NCBI GenBank assembly: GCA_031415655.1
Contig: JANOSD010000146.1
Location: 1-64,000, forward strand
Origin: JAKOVR01 sp031415655
Lineage (GTDB): Bacteria > Actinomycetota > Acidimicrobiia > Acidimicrobiales > Acidimicrobilacustridaceae
Direction: 5' to 3'
Length of the DNA stretch: 64,000 bases
The translations under genes were made by a program, and so were the position numbers. Below are positions 8,873 to 17,771 of the stretch, piece after piece; the first letter of the stretch is position 1; every line of letters starts with the position of its first letter. The notes under the pieces were generated by a model. It had not been told where the DNA came from. It ran no database searches and worked only from the letters and a program-made list of their open reading frames with translations.

Positions 8873-9857
8873 GCCCCCGCTCCCGAGCAGGAGATGTTCC
8901 GCATCGTGCAAAAGGAACTCGCCCGCGCCCGCGCCCGCGCCCCAGAACTGGTGGGCCGCATCGGCATCAACCTGGTTGGTCCGACCCTGCTGGCGCACGG
9001 CACCGCCGAACAGCAAGCCCGTTGGCTGCCCGACATCCTTCGCGCCGACACGCTCTGGTGCCAGCTGTTCAGCGAACCCAACGCCGGGTCCGACCTTGCC
9101 TCACGTTCCACTCAGGCCACCCGCGCCGATCCCGACGCTGGCGGCCCCGCAACCGGGGGCGAACCGGGCTGGTTGATCACCGGTCAAAAGGTGTAGACGA
9201 GTTACGTCCAGTTCGTCGACTGGGGTTTGCTTCTCGCCCGAACCGACCACGACCCTGCCAACCGCAAACAAGCGGGGATCACCGCCTTTGCCCTGAACAT
9301 GCGCAGCCCTTCTGTGACGTGCCGTCGCCCCCGCCAAATCACCGACGAACACGACTTCAACGAGGTGTTCTTCGACCGGGTGTTCGTGCCTGATTCCCAG
9401 GTGATCGGTGCCGTGCACGATGGCTGGCGCGTTTCACAGAACACGGTCACCCACGAGCGGGGCATCAATCCCCGTCAACTCGTCATCCACTTACAACTCC
9501 TCGAGGAGCTGTACCGGCTCGCCATTGGCAACGACGCCATCCTCGACCATCGCCTCCAGCAGCGGCTTGCGGATGCCTACGTCGAGGTACGACCTTTCCA
9601 CTCCACACCCGACGATCGCTCTCCCGAATGCAGCGCGGGAACAACTCGGCCCGGAAGACGGTGCAAGTTGTGCTGGAGCGAAATGAGCAAACGGCTGCAC
9701 GACACGGCAATGGCCGTGCTCGGCGATGCCGCTCCGCTGTGGTGCGATGCGCACCCCAATCCAGGCGACGGTTGCTCGCAACGAAGTTAGCTGTACTACT
9801 AACCCGCCTCCGTGTTCGCCGGCACCAACGCGATCCAACAGACGATCGGCGGCCGTA
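8873..9857 (+). pseudogene. Acyl-CoA dehydrogenase, decayed (plus-strand member of the divergent pair)
   Basis: Recognisable ACAD blocks run in one frame: MFRIVQKELARARARAPEL at 8894, then GRIGINLVGPTLLAHGT, QLFSEPNAGSDLAS, GWLITGQKV, and after a TAG at 9194-9196, TSYVQFVDWGLLLARTD and EVFFDRVFVPDSQVIG and THERGINPRQL. The TAG stands at the Trp of the highly conserved GQKVWTS motif (TGG to TAG). Further on, frames shift, a TAA appears at about 9798, and the C-terminus VFAGTNAIQQTIGGR lies near 9812-9856, directly abutting the enoyl-CoA hydratase remnant. With the minus-strand ACAD it resembles paired FadE genes that form mixed tetramers. Not functional as it stands. Confidence 0.88.
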
Positions 9858-10527
9858 GGCCGGCACTTCTCACCCGGCCACGATCTCAAGGAGTTCGTCG
9901 GCCCCGGTGCCGACCTGGACCGTCAGGCTCGTCGGGCTACCGCCGAGGGCAAGTTCCGCGACGAACGCCAGATGTACTTCGACCAGTGCCTGCGCATCTA
10001 TGCCTTCCCCAAACCTACGATCGTTGCCGTGCAGGCCAAATGCATCGCCGCCGGGATGATGCTCACCGCCATAGGCGACCTGATCGTCGCCGCCCATGAC
10101 GCCTCCTTCTCCAACCCCGTCGCCCGCATGACCGGTGCCGGGTGGAGCTTCTGGTGGAACTCTGGGAGTTGGGTATCCGCAAGGCGAAGGAACTTTTGAT
10201 CACCGGGGACGCTATTGATGCGCGGGATGCCCGGCGCCTCGGCATGGTGAACCGGGTGGTGCCGCGAGATCGGGCTGCTCGAAGACACCTACGCCCTGGC
10301 CTCCAAGGTGGCCCTCGTGCCACCGGTTACCGCCGAACGCACCTAAGGACTCCATCAACCACACGTTCGAACTGATGGGAAAACGCAACGCCTGGAACTT
10401 CCATTTCATGGCCCACCACTTCACGCACAACACCGCTACCGCCCTCGGTCGCCTGGCCGATCGTGAGCAGATGGGTTCGATGCGCGAGGTGTTCGCCGCA
10501 CGCGGTGAGGGCGGCGCGCCGACGTGA
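9858..10527 (+). pseudogene. Enoyl-CoA hydratase/isomerase, decayed
   Basis: The fragment opens inside the crotonase oxyanion motif (GRHFSPGHDLKEFVGPG), so the first 50-60 residues are lost and the gene is fused to the end of the ACAD wreck. It continues with YAFPKPTIVAVQAKCIAAG and DLIVAAHDASFSNPVARMTG, shifts frame near 10142 (VELLVELWELGIRKAKELL, GMVNRVVP), shifts again near 10268, and ends FHFMAHHFTHNTATALGRLA...APT with TGA at 10525-10527, overlapping the next gene's GTG. It would have hydrated trans-2-enoyl-CoA. Several independent lesions make it a clear pseudogene. Confidence 0.87.
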
Positions 10528-11773
10528 CATCACCCCCACCAACGGTCTCTCCCCCGAAGGCCGGTCCACTAAACGGCCTTCGCGTGATCGACGTCGGTAC
10601 CCGCATCGCAGCGCCGTTCTGCGCCGGCTTGCTCGGCGAACTCGGGGCCGAGGTGATCAAGGTTGAGCAGCCGGGCGAGGGCGACTTCATGCGGGAGATC
10701 GGACCGTTCGTGCCCGACCCCCACGACGCCGACGCACGCGGCTACTCCCTGTTTTGGAGCGGCGAAGGTTGGGGTCGAAAAGGTGTCACCAGCAATCTGC
10801 GCACCCCGGAAGGGCAGCAGCTCTTTCGGGAGCTATGCGGTCACGCCGACGTGGTTTGCGAAAACTTCCGTCCGGGAACGATGGAACGGTGGCATGTGGG
10901 CCCGGACGATCTCGATCCATCATTGGTGATGGTGCGCATCTCTGTGTTCGGTCAGAGCGGACCAAACTCGCCTCGACCGGGGCTCGATCGGCTCGGGATC
11001 GGCTACGGCAGTCTGCTGCATCTCACGGGTTACCCGGACCGGCCTCCCGTTCGGGTTGGGGTGACCGTGAGCGACTACCTCACGGGGGTGTTCGCGTCGC
11101 AGGCCGCGCTCGCTGCGCTCTACCGACGTGATGCCGGACCTCGCGCCACGGGCGAAGGGGCGGTCGTGGATGCCTTTCTCTACGGATCGGTTCTGCGGAC
11201 ACTGGAGTGGACGATTGCCGGGTATCACCGTCTCGGCATCGTGCGGGAACGCGAAGGCAACCGCCTTGCCACCTCTGCGCCGCTCGACAACTACCCCACG
11301 GCCGACGGCAACTACGTGTGCATCGTCGCCGGGTCCGACACCAACTTCAACGGCTGTGCGCCGCAATGAATCGGCCGGACCTCGTCGACGATCCGCGTTA
11401 CGCCGGGCTCGCCCAACGGGCGGCCCGCTCCGATGAGATCAACGACCTCGTGGCTCGGTGGACTTCCACGCTCGGCCGGGAGGAAATCGAGGCTCGGTGT
11501 GTGGCCCATGATGTTCCCGTGGCTACCGCCTACACCGCCGCCTACACCGCCGCCGATCCTCCCATCATCGAACGCGGCGAACTGGTGACCGTTTCCGACT
11601 CTACGATCGGCGAGGTTCGCCAGCAGGCGCCGTTTCCGAGGTTCGTGGGCGAGCCGGTGCCCGTCCCCGACAGCGCTCCCAAGCTTGGCGAACACAACGA
11701 CGAGGTGTGGCTCGGGCTGGTCGGGATCGACCCCGACCGGTTCCAATCACTCTGTACATGCCAGGTCATCTGA
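10524..11773 (+). pseudogene. CaiB/BaiF family III CoA-transferase, one frameshift
   Basis: GTG 10524 overlaps the hydratase stop (GTGA). The first 281 codons are well preserved: LNGLRVIDVGTRIAAPFCAG, AEVIKVEQPGEGD, NLRTPEGQQLF, ENFRPGTMERW and the GLDRLGIGYGSLLHLTG segment that holds the conserved Asp region. Near 11350, at SDTNFN, the frame shifts by one, and the next frame resumes with LCAAMNRPDLVDDPRYAGL to VWLGLVGIDPDRF, the normal C-terminus. A 12-bp tandem duplication (11531-11542, 11543-11554) adds YTAA in the C-terminal part. Family III enzymes move CoA between carboxylic acids. A single indel separates this from a full-length enzyme, so it may be recent decay or a base-calling error. 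Confidence 0.85.
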
Positions 11774-11783
11774 GGTTCGGTTG

Positions 11784-12545
11784 ATGCTGCACGAAAACCG
11801 CCTCCGGATCGCCATCGACAACAACGTCGCGTGGTGCGCAGCAATGGCCCGATCCCACGCCGTAACGACCAGCACCGACCAAGATGCGTGGTGGGCGGAC
11901 GGCTCGATGCCCGATTTCTACCCCAATGCCATCACGCTCACACGCGGCGTGGATCCTGCGGTTGTGGCCGAACGGGTACCGAGCATCGACGCGGTGGCCC
12001 GCGCGGACTGGGGAGTAAAGGACTCGTTCGGCGAACTCAACCTTTCGGATTTCGGATTTCATCGGCTGTTCGACGCCACCTGGCTTGATGCCTTACCGGT
12101 GGAAGGCGGCCCCTCGACCGACGACGAGATTTCGGCACCGCCGCTCACGTGGCGCCGCATCGATGACGACCGCTCGCTCCGGCAATGGGAACGAACGTGG
12201 GGTGGGGCCCATGCCGCCCGGACTCGCCGCATCTTTTCCGCATCGCTTCTCAGCGACACACGGGTGCAGGTGTTGAGCGCCTCCCTCCCCCGAGATCGTC
12301 ACGAGATCCGTGGCGGTGCAGTGGTCTTCGTCACGCCCGAAGGTGTGGGCATCACCAACGTGTTTGCGCGAGCTCTCGCGGAGTCCGACGTTTTCACGTC
12401 GTTGTGCACCCACATCCGCGCCCAACATCCCGCCACGCCCCTCGTGATGTACACCGCCGATGACGTGTCGTTGGCCGCCGCCAGCCGCAACGGCTTCTCG
12501 CTGCTCGGTCCGCTCTCCGTGTGGCGGCGCGAACCATTGGGATGA
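11784..12545 (+). CDS. Hypothetical protein with GNAT-like C-terminus
   Basis: A 253-residue acidic protein from ATG 11784, 10 bp after the CoA-transferase stop. I recognise no strong family signature. The C-terminal third (EIRGGAVVFVTPEGVGITNVF, ARALAESDVFTSLCTHI, LVMYTADDVSLAAASRNGF, LLGPLSVWRRE) follows the strand-helix-strand order of GNAT acetyltransferases, including the small-residue/GF/LGPLxVW ending common in that fold. No canonical acetyl-CoA loop RxxGxG/A is visible, so the catalytic role is uncertain. No signal peptide or membrane segments. The gene appears intact. Confidence 0.7.
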   Translation: MLHENRLRIAIDNNVAWCAAMARSHAVTTSTDQDAWWADGSMPDFYPNAITLTRGVDPAVVAERVPSIDAVARADWGVKDSFGELNLSDFGFHRLFDATWLDALPVEGGPSTDDEISAPPLTWRRIDDDRSLRQWERTWGGAHAARTRRIFSASLLSDTRVQVLSASLPRDRHEIRGGAVVFVTPEGVGITNVFARALAESDVFTSLCTHIRAQHPATPLVMYTADDVSLAAASRNGFSLLGPLSVWRREPLG

Positions 12546-12558
12546 CGCGACGAGTGCT

Positions 12559-12582
12559 CCGACGCGACGAGCGGTGCGTCGG
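12559..12582. terminator. Candidate bidirectional terminator hairpin
   Basis: CCGACGC (12559-12565) and GCGTCGG (12576-12582) form a perfect 7-bp GC stem with a 10-base loop in the 49-bp gap between convergent genes ending at 12545 and 12595. No U-tract follows, which is common in high-GC actinobacteria. Confidence 0.45.
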
Positions 12583-12594
12583 CCCCGGCAGGGA

Positions 12595-13053
12595 TCAACG
12601 GGCGAGACGAATCGGCTCCAAAACAGTGACGTAGTCGACCAAACAGCCGGCAATCTCCAACCCGATCGTGGCATCGCTCAAATCAGGGTCTGGCCACGTC
12701 TCGGAAAGTCGCCGCCAGTGCATGGCGCGACCAAGGAACGCGTCGGCGGTGGCGTCCGGTCCGAGCACCGTGCGCCAACGTGACTCCGACTCCACCAGTC
12801 GATCCAGCACGGCGTCGTTGTCGGCCTCCTTTGGGTGCTCAGCGTGAAACCCGATCTCCACCGCCAACACGGTTGCCCCGTCGACCTCCGCCGGGCCGAT
12901 CACCTGGGCCTCGTAATGTTCACGCCCCGGCTTCTCGGAGCCCGTCCACACCTTGATGCCGTACGACCGAGCTTGCACGTGCACAGTCCCCAGCGAGCTT
13001 GGCAGCATGGCCCGCACCGCTTCACCGACAACGTCGAAGAGCAAGAGGTCCAT
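12595..13053 (-). CDS. Conserved-looking hypothetical protein
   Basis: About 152 residues from ATG 13053 (MDLLLFDVVGEAVRAMLPSS). The open frame extends to 13146, but that part overlaps the start of the divergent hydrolase and looks non-conserved. The sequence mixes strands and helices (TVHVQARSYGIKVWTG, AEVDGATVLAVEIGFHAEHP, ESRWRTVLGPDATADAFLG), has no signal peptide and no motif I recognise. GC-rich codon positions support it being coding. Divergent from the dienelactone-hydrolase-like gene, with 55 bp between starts. Confidence 0.65.
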   Translation of the reverse strand: MDLLLFDVVGEAVRAMLPSSLGTVHVQARSYGIKVWTGSEKPGREHYEAQVIGPAEVDGATVLAVEIGFHAEHPKEADNDAVLDRLVESESRWRTVLGPDATADAFLGRAMHWRRLSETWPDPDLSDATIGLEIAGCLVDYVTVLEPIRLAR

Positions 13054-13108
13054 GAGCAACAGTCTGCCCGGCGGACCACCTTGGCGTTTGACGGATACGG
13101 TGCGAGCC

Positions 13109-14149
13109 ATGGACATGCACTCCCAGGTTCCCTCCAACGATCTCAATTGGATGCAAACCTATGCCGCCAGCGAGATGGTGGAACTCCAAGGTGAAGGCCG
13201 GATCGATCGCCGCGAGATGCTCACTCGCCTCGTGGCCATTTGTGGCTCGGTCGCCACCGCACAGGCGTTCATTGTTTCGTGCACCTCCACGCCATCCAAC
13301 TCATCCAACTCATCCGCCTCGTCCGGGTCGTCCGGGTCGTCGGGCACCGACGCAGCGGCGAGCACTGACACGACCGCTTCTGCGGCCGCGCCTGCAACAG
13401 TCGCGATCGCCACCGTCAAGCCTCCTACCAACGGGCCCGCCGGTCGTGTGCTCTCCGTGAGTCCGGATGATCCCGATGTGCGCGGCGCAGAAGTCACGTT
13501 TGCGGGTCCGGCCGGTTCGCTGTTCGGGTACCTCGCGACGCCCACCGTTGCCGGCGACCGTCCTGGCATCCTCGTAATTCACGAGATCTTCGGGCTCACC
13601 GACCACATACGCGATGTTGCTCGACGCCTCGCCAAGGTGGGCTACGTCGCCCTCTCGGTCGACCTTGCGTCGCGCGCCGGCGGGTCGGCGAAGGCGGAGA
13701 ATGTGATGACTGCGTTGACGGGAGGGCCCGTGGCCGACCGTCTCGCCGACCTCGATGCCGCCCGCGCCTTCCTGCGCACCCAACCCGGGTTCAACAACAA
13801 GCTTGGCGTCACCGGCTTTTGCTTCGGCGGAGGCATGACGTTGTCGTATGCGGCGTTCCAGCCCGACGTACTCGCCGCGGTCCCGTACTACGGCCCCACT
13901 CCGCAGCCGGCCTCCGACATGGCCAAAACCAACGCTGCCATTCTCGCCCACTACGGCGAGACCGATGCTCGCGTGAACGCCGGCATTCCCGACCTCGAAG
14001 CGGCGATGGTCGGCAAGACCTTTGAGAAACGGGTGCACGCAGGTGCCGGTCACGCCTTCAACAACGACACCGGCGGGGCCTACAACGAGACCGTGGCTGT
14101 CGATGCGTGGAGCCAGACGCTCACCTGGTTCGACCGCCACCTCACGTGA
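13109..14149 (+). CDS. Exported dienelactone hydrolase family protein
   Basis: A 346-residue protein. After a short N-terminal arm it has RIDRREMLTRLV then a hydrophobic stretch ending FIVSC, which looks like a Tat-type lipoprotein signal (lipobox VSC near residue 61), and a Ser/Ala/Thr linker of about 60 residues. The mature part from about residue 125 is a DLH domain: ILVIHEIFGLTDHIRD, nucleophile elbow GFCFGGGMT with catalytic Cys, acid in GETDARV and His in GAGHAFNND. DLHs hydrolyse dienelactones and related esters; an exported DLH probably acts on extracellular or envelope substrates. The two closely spaced ATGs at 13109 and 13115 are both possible starts. Confidence 0.87.
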   Translation: MDMHSQVPSNDLNWMQTYAASEMVELQGEGRIDRREMLTRLVAICGSVATAQAFIVSCTSTPSNSSNSSASSGSSGSSGTDAAASTDTTASAAAPATVAIATVKPPTNGPAGRVLSVSPDDPDVRGAEVTFAGPAGSLFGYLATPTVAGDRPGILVIHEIFGLTDHIRDVARRLAKVGYVALSVDLASRAGGSAKAENVMTALTGGPVADRLADLDAARAFLRTQPGFNNKLGVTGFCFGGGMTLSYAAFQPDVLAAVPYYGPTPQPASDMAKTNAAILAHYGETDARVNAGIPDLEAAMVGKTFEKRVHAGAGHAFNNDTGGAYNETVAVDAWSQTLTWFDRHLT

Positions 14150-14188
14150 CTTCGGCGCCCAGCCCTGGCTTTGCAGGAATGCGGCGCG

Positions 14189-15376
14189 TCAGGAGCGGGG
14201 TCGGGAAGCCTGCAGCGGCACCGGCGCCTGGGCCAGGAGTTCGTCGTAGAGCTCGGCGTAGATTTCGGCGATCTGTGTCGGCGCCTGCGCATCAGCAATT
14301 TCGTGGGCTTTCGCCCCCGCCGTGTCACGTTCGCTCTCGGCTCCCACGACGTGGGTCAACACCCGAACCAGATCGCCCACGTCGCCGGGTTTCACCACCC
14401 ATCCGGTGAGATCAGCCTTCACTGCCGCCCCCAGTGCGCCCACATCAGACACGATCACCGGCGTCGAAGTGGCATAGGCATCCTGCAATACGCCGCTCTG
14501 TGCGTTGAACTCCACATAGGGCATCACCACCACATCGGCTTCGTGCCAGAGCACGCTCCGGCGCTCGTTCGATACGAAGCCAATCTCGGCGCAGATGCGT
14601 TCGTCGAGCGTGGCCGCCTTGCGGATCATGTCCTCGAGTGCGGGATCCCCCCGGCCGGCGAACACGAACCGCACGTCAAGCTTTCCTTTCGTGCGTTCGA
14701 TCGCTCGCAACAGCACATCGATGCCTTTGTTGGGCCGCAGCGTCCCGAAAAACAGCAGAGTGAGACGGTCCCCTCGGTCGACGGGGTCGGTACGTAGATG
14801 CTCCGGTGGAGCGAACGCATCACGCAGCACCGGCAGTGGGACCACACGAACCCGCGACCGGGCCACGTCGAACTCACGGACCAACTGATCCCGTAGGTGC
14901 TCGTGCGCGACGAGAAGCCGGGTGCACGCCTGATAGCCGCGCCGTAGCAACATCGTTTCGAGCGGCGCAGGCAGGATCCGTTCGTGAGGCCGAACGTTGT
15001 GTACCGACTGCACCACGAACGGCGTTTGTTTGGCGATGGCAGGAATGGCGTACCAGTCGGTGAACGGATTGTAGGTATGGAGGTGAATGAGATCGAACCG
15101 TCGCGACTGAAGGAGGCGTTTTCTCAGCGTGGCGCGCTCGCGCGCCACGCGCCCACGGTCGAGGAAACCTCGCCGTCCGCCTCCCTCTCCGGCCGGCTCC
15201 GGCAGGTCGCGGACGAGGTCGAATGAACCCGGTGCATCGGTGGAAAGCGGAACGCCGAAACGACTCCAACAGCTCTGCACCGTGAGCGAATCCTCTTCGA
15301 TCAGGGCCGCAGTGGCGGTGGCCAAGCTCAGCTCGCCGGCGTTGTCGAATGGGGCGTACCAGTAGATCTTGGTCAT
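14189..15376 (-). CDS. GT-B fold glycosyltransferase (GT4-like)
   Basis: A 395-residue protein from ATG 15376 (MTKIYWYAPFDNAGELSLAT). Motifs expected of GT4 enzymes are present: LIHLHTYNPFTDWYAIPAIA and QSVHNVRPHER in the N-domain, LLFFGTLRPNKGIDVLLRAI (donor-domain start), and HEADVVVMPYVEFNAQSGVL with the acidic EFNAQSG variant of the Ex7E nucleotide-sugar site. No membrane span. It probably adds a sugar to a glycolipid or polysaccharide. It stands alone without other glycan genes; donor and acceptor are unknown. The longer frame to 15418 adds 14 non-conserved residues. Confidence 0.85.
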   Translation of the reverse strand: MTKIYWYAPFDNAGELSLATATAALIEEDSLTVQSCWSRFGVPLSTDAPGSFDLVRDLPEPAGEGGGRRGFLDRGRVARERATLRKRLLQSRRFDLIHLHTYNPFTDWYAIPAIAKQTPFVVQSVHNVRPHERILPAPLETMLLRRGYQACTRLLVAHEHLRDQLVREFDVARSRVRVVPLPVLRDAFAPPEHLRTDPVDRGDRLTLLFFGTLRPNKGIDVLLRAIERTKGKLDVRFVFAGRGDPALEDMIRKAATLDERICAEIGFVSNERRSVLWHEADVVVMPYVEFNAQSGVLQDAYATSTPVIVSDVGALGAAVKADLTGWVVKPGDVGDLVRVLTHVVGAESERDTAGAKAHEIADAQAPTQIAEIYAELYDELLAQAPVPLQASRPRS

Positions 15377-15600
15377 GTTCGCACCCCCGCTCCCACGAGG
15401 CGACCCAGTGATCGGCACGGCAACGTGGCCTTCTTCGCATCCCGTCCGTCACCACGAGCGCCGCCAGCTTTAACGAAATGGTCCACTATCGGACTGTATC
15501 CCAGCCCCTCCACCCCATTGGTCGCTGGCATGTCCGTTACCCGGGAGTAGGCAATCTGTCCCGTTAGTCTCGGCCGGTGGCGAGGACTCAGCGAACACCC

Positions 15601-16436
15601 ATGACGGAGCCGATTGCGTTGGTGGTCACCGACCTCGATGGCACGTTGTGGGAACAGTCTCACCGGGTACATCCCCGCACTACCAAAGCGCTGGCCCAAC
15701 TCTCCGACCTCGGCGTTCCGCTGCTCGTGGCCACCGGCCGACGGGTTCGGTCCACTCGGGAACCACTCGGGAACCACTCGAGCTACTCGGGCTACTCGGG
15801 CTCGCCCCAGCCGCCGTTGTGCTCAACGGTGCGTTGGGGCTTGATCTCCAAACGGGTGAACGATTCCACCGATCCGGTTTCGACCCCAGCGTCGCTCTTG
15901 CGGTGTTGCAGGCGTTCCAGCGGCGGACCATTGATCCATGCGTGTACGTCGATCATTCCGAGCCCTCGGTGTGGACCAGTTCCACACCGTCAACCCATCC
16001 CGACCACATCGTCAGCTTCGGCGACGACCTCGGTATCGGACCGCTCGACGACGTGGTCGCCTCGCGTCTGATACTGGCGTTCAGCCTTCTCGGCACCACC
16101 GAAGAGGTGGCGTTCACCATCGGTGCAGAGCTATCGATGGTGGCGTCAACCCATGTCGATCGTGACCGTCAATACGGGGGGTTCACAATCACCGTGGCCC
16201 CACCCCGGCAGTCGAAGTGGGACGGCGTGGTCGCCTATTGCCAGCGACACGACATTGATCAGGGCGCCGTGCTCGCCATCGGTGACGGCCCGAACGACAT
16301 CGAACTCCTCGATGGCGCGGCGATCGCCGTGGTACCGGAGGACGGCCACGTCGACGCCTTGGCCCGAGCCGACCATGTGGTTGCACGGGCCGACGATGGG
16401 GGTTGGGCAGACATCATCGAACTGGTCTCCCCTTGA
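15601..16436 (+). pseudogene. Cof-type HAD phosphatase, frameshifted by two tandem duplications
   Basis: From ATG 15601 the protein begins as a normal HAD (ALVVTDLDGTLWEQSHRVHP, DxD nucleophile motif) up to LLVATGRRVRSTREPL. The frame is then lost inside a region where an 11-bp unit and a 9-bp unit are each duplicated (net +20 bp). The continuing frame reads LAPAAVVLNGALGLDLQTGE through SKWDGVVAYCQ (motif III Lys) and LAIGDGPNDIELLDGAAIAV (motif IV), ending at 16436. Removing one copy of each repeat restores a single frame (RSTREPLELLGLAPAA). Cof phosphatases dephosphorylate small sugar or cofactor phosphates. Confidence 0.85.
15753..15800. repeat. Adjacent 11-bp and 9-bp tandem duplications in the HAD gene
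   Basis: cactcgggaac occurs at 15753-15763 and 15764-15774 (then cactcg again), and ctactcggg at 15783-15791 and 15792-15800. Copies are identical. Their sum, 20 bp, is not a multiple of three and accounts for the frameshift. Confidence 0.9.
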
Positions 16437-16657
16437 CAACGAAGAGCGTGCTTCGGGTAGACGCGCATGCCCAAGCTCACGAGGGGCTGACCGTACAACC
16501 GAATCGGGCCTGCAATCGGCGAAGTTGGCGGGGACGGCGGCGAGTCGTGCGCTGATATCGTCGAAACCCGCGGCATGGAATCAAGCATTCCAAGCACCAT
16601 CAAAGACGTGACGAACGTCGGCGATGGTGGACTGAACCAGAGAAGCGGAGTGAGTGC

Positions 16658-17353
16658 ATGGCTGCAAACCATTCGGTACACCGTCCAGCCCGCTTCGAGC
16701 GCCGCCACGACGATGACGGTCACCAACATGGGTACGTTCGAGGCCGGCGAATAGCGATTCAACTCCACCACTACGCCACTGCCTGCCTGACGGCGTTGAT
16801 CGCCACAGCGTGCGCCTGTTCCACCACCAACCCACCTTCAGCAGACCCCCAAGCAAGCAGCTCCAACGGGAGTTCCGTTGGCACACTCGGGCGTGGCCTT
16901 CCGAAGGGTAACGCTACTGGCGACTTCGTTTGCCAACAACAAGAGGCCAATCATCCCTACCCGAACAGTTCTATCTACTCTCGCGGGGGCCAAGATGAGA
17001 ATCTGATGTCCGATGGGATCTGCACCATTATGTTTGTCAGCCCTGACGACCAGGCACTGATCTACGACTTTTACACTTCTTGGCTGCAAGAGGCGGGGTA
17101 CCACTACATAAGTGGCGTGAGGCTCTCGACGGATGCCTCAGCCCGAAACTTCCAGACCGCTGACTGCCGTCGAAGCGTCACGCTTGCGGTTCAGCTCCCG
17201 GCGAGGCTTTCCGGGCATGGCCAGCCCCCTCCAACCCAGCCGGACACGAAGACCGTGTTCCAGGTGACGGTGCTCGTTGGGCGAGACCCCATTTGTTACC
17301 CAGAAAAGCCGATACCGGCACCGCCACCAACGCCTGCGCCGCGGTTGGCTTGA
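16658..17353 (+). CDS. Hypothetical lipoprotein
   Basis: A 231-residue protein whose N-terminal region (about 35 polar residues, then LTALIATACACSTTNPP) contains a lipobox-like TACAC, suggesting export and lipid anchoring; the true start may be downstream of ATG 16658 because the n-region is unusually long. The mature part has a Ser-rich linker, then a globular region with four cysteines (DFVCQQQE, DGICTIMF, TADCRRS, DPICYPE) that could form two disulfides, and a Pro-rich tail. No family recognised. Base composition is slightly less GC-biased than its neighbours (TATGTTTGTCAG, TTTTACACTTC). Confidence 0.6.
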   Translation: MAANHSVHRPARFERRHDDDGHQHGYVRGRRIAIQLHHYATACLTALIATACACSTTNPPSADPQASSSNGSSVGTLGRGLPKGNATGDFVCQQQEANHPYPNSSIYSRGGQDENLMSDGICTIMFVSPDDQALIYDFYTSWLQEAGYHYISGVRLSTDASARNFQTADCRRSVTLAVQLPARLSGHGQPPPTQPDTKTVFQVTVLVGRDPICYPEKPIPAPPPTPAPRLA

Positions 17354-17771
17354 CAAGTGCCCGTGACACCGTTGCGGCCCCATGATGGAAGCGCGGCACA
17401 GTACCGAACCCTCGCGAAGACTCCTACTCAGGCAACAACTCGGCGTACGGAGGTTTGCGTGAGTCGACTCGCGATGCAGGTTACGAACGAATACAGTCGC
17501 CTGAGTATGCGGGACTTGTCGGAGGACCTCGAAACCGCCGACGGGCGGTTGAACGGCTCATGACCACGCTTCTCACCACACTGCAGTTGTGCGCCGACCG
17601 CGCCCGGAACCTCGAGGCCGCGGATCCGATTCCCTCTGGCAGTTGGCGGGGAAATCCGCACGAAGACTTCCGAAACAACGTGATCGACATGGCCGTCGGC
17701 GCGTTCTTCGCCCCGTCCACACCCACCGTCAACGATCGTGCAACAGGACGACAATGATCCGAGGAATCACC
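17354..17771. other. Gap of about 420 bp with one doubtful small ORF
   Basis: The only candidate is ATG 17560 to TGA 17757 (65 codons, MTTLLTTLQLCADRARNLEA ... HEDFRNNVIDMAVGAFFAP), which has good codon bias and whose stop overlaps an upstream ATG (17754) of the esterase frame. No homology recognised. Otherwise nothing is seen beyond the ribosome-binding site of the next gene. Confidence 0.35.

Noticed and set aside
2590..9196. Reassigned or suppressed TAG codon
   Set aside because: TAG terminates intact genes at 3257 and 25525, no suppressor tRNA was seen in the window, and the affected genes also carry frameshifts and deletions. Nonsense decay is simpler. Kept only as a check in the findings.
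11350..11350. Programmed ribosomal frameshift in the CoA-transferase
   Set aside because: No slippery heptamer or downstream structure evident, and CoA-transferases have no known frameshifting; neighbours are all decayed.
14189..15376. Polysaccharide biosynthesis locus
   Set aside because: Only one glycosyltransferase is present, with no flippase, polymerase or nucleotide-sugar genes nearby.
16259..16771. 170-codon minus ORF (with a GPIRLYGQPLVSLGMR-like stretch)
   Set aside because: Overlaps the conserved HAD C-terminus antisense, and codon bias favours the plus strand.
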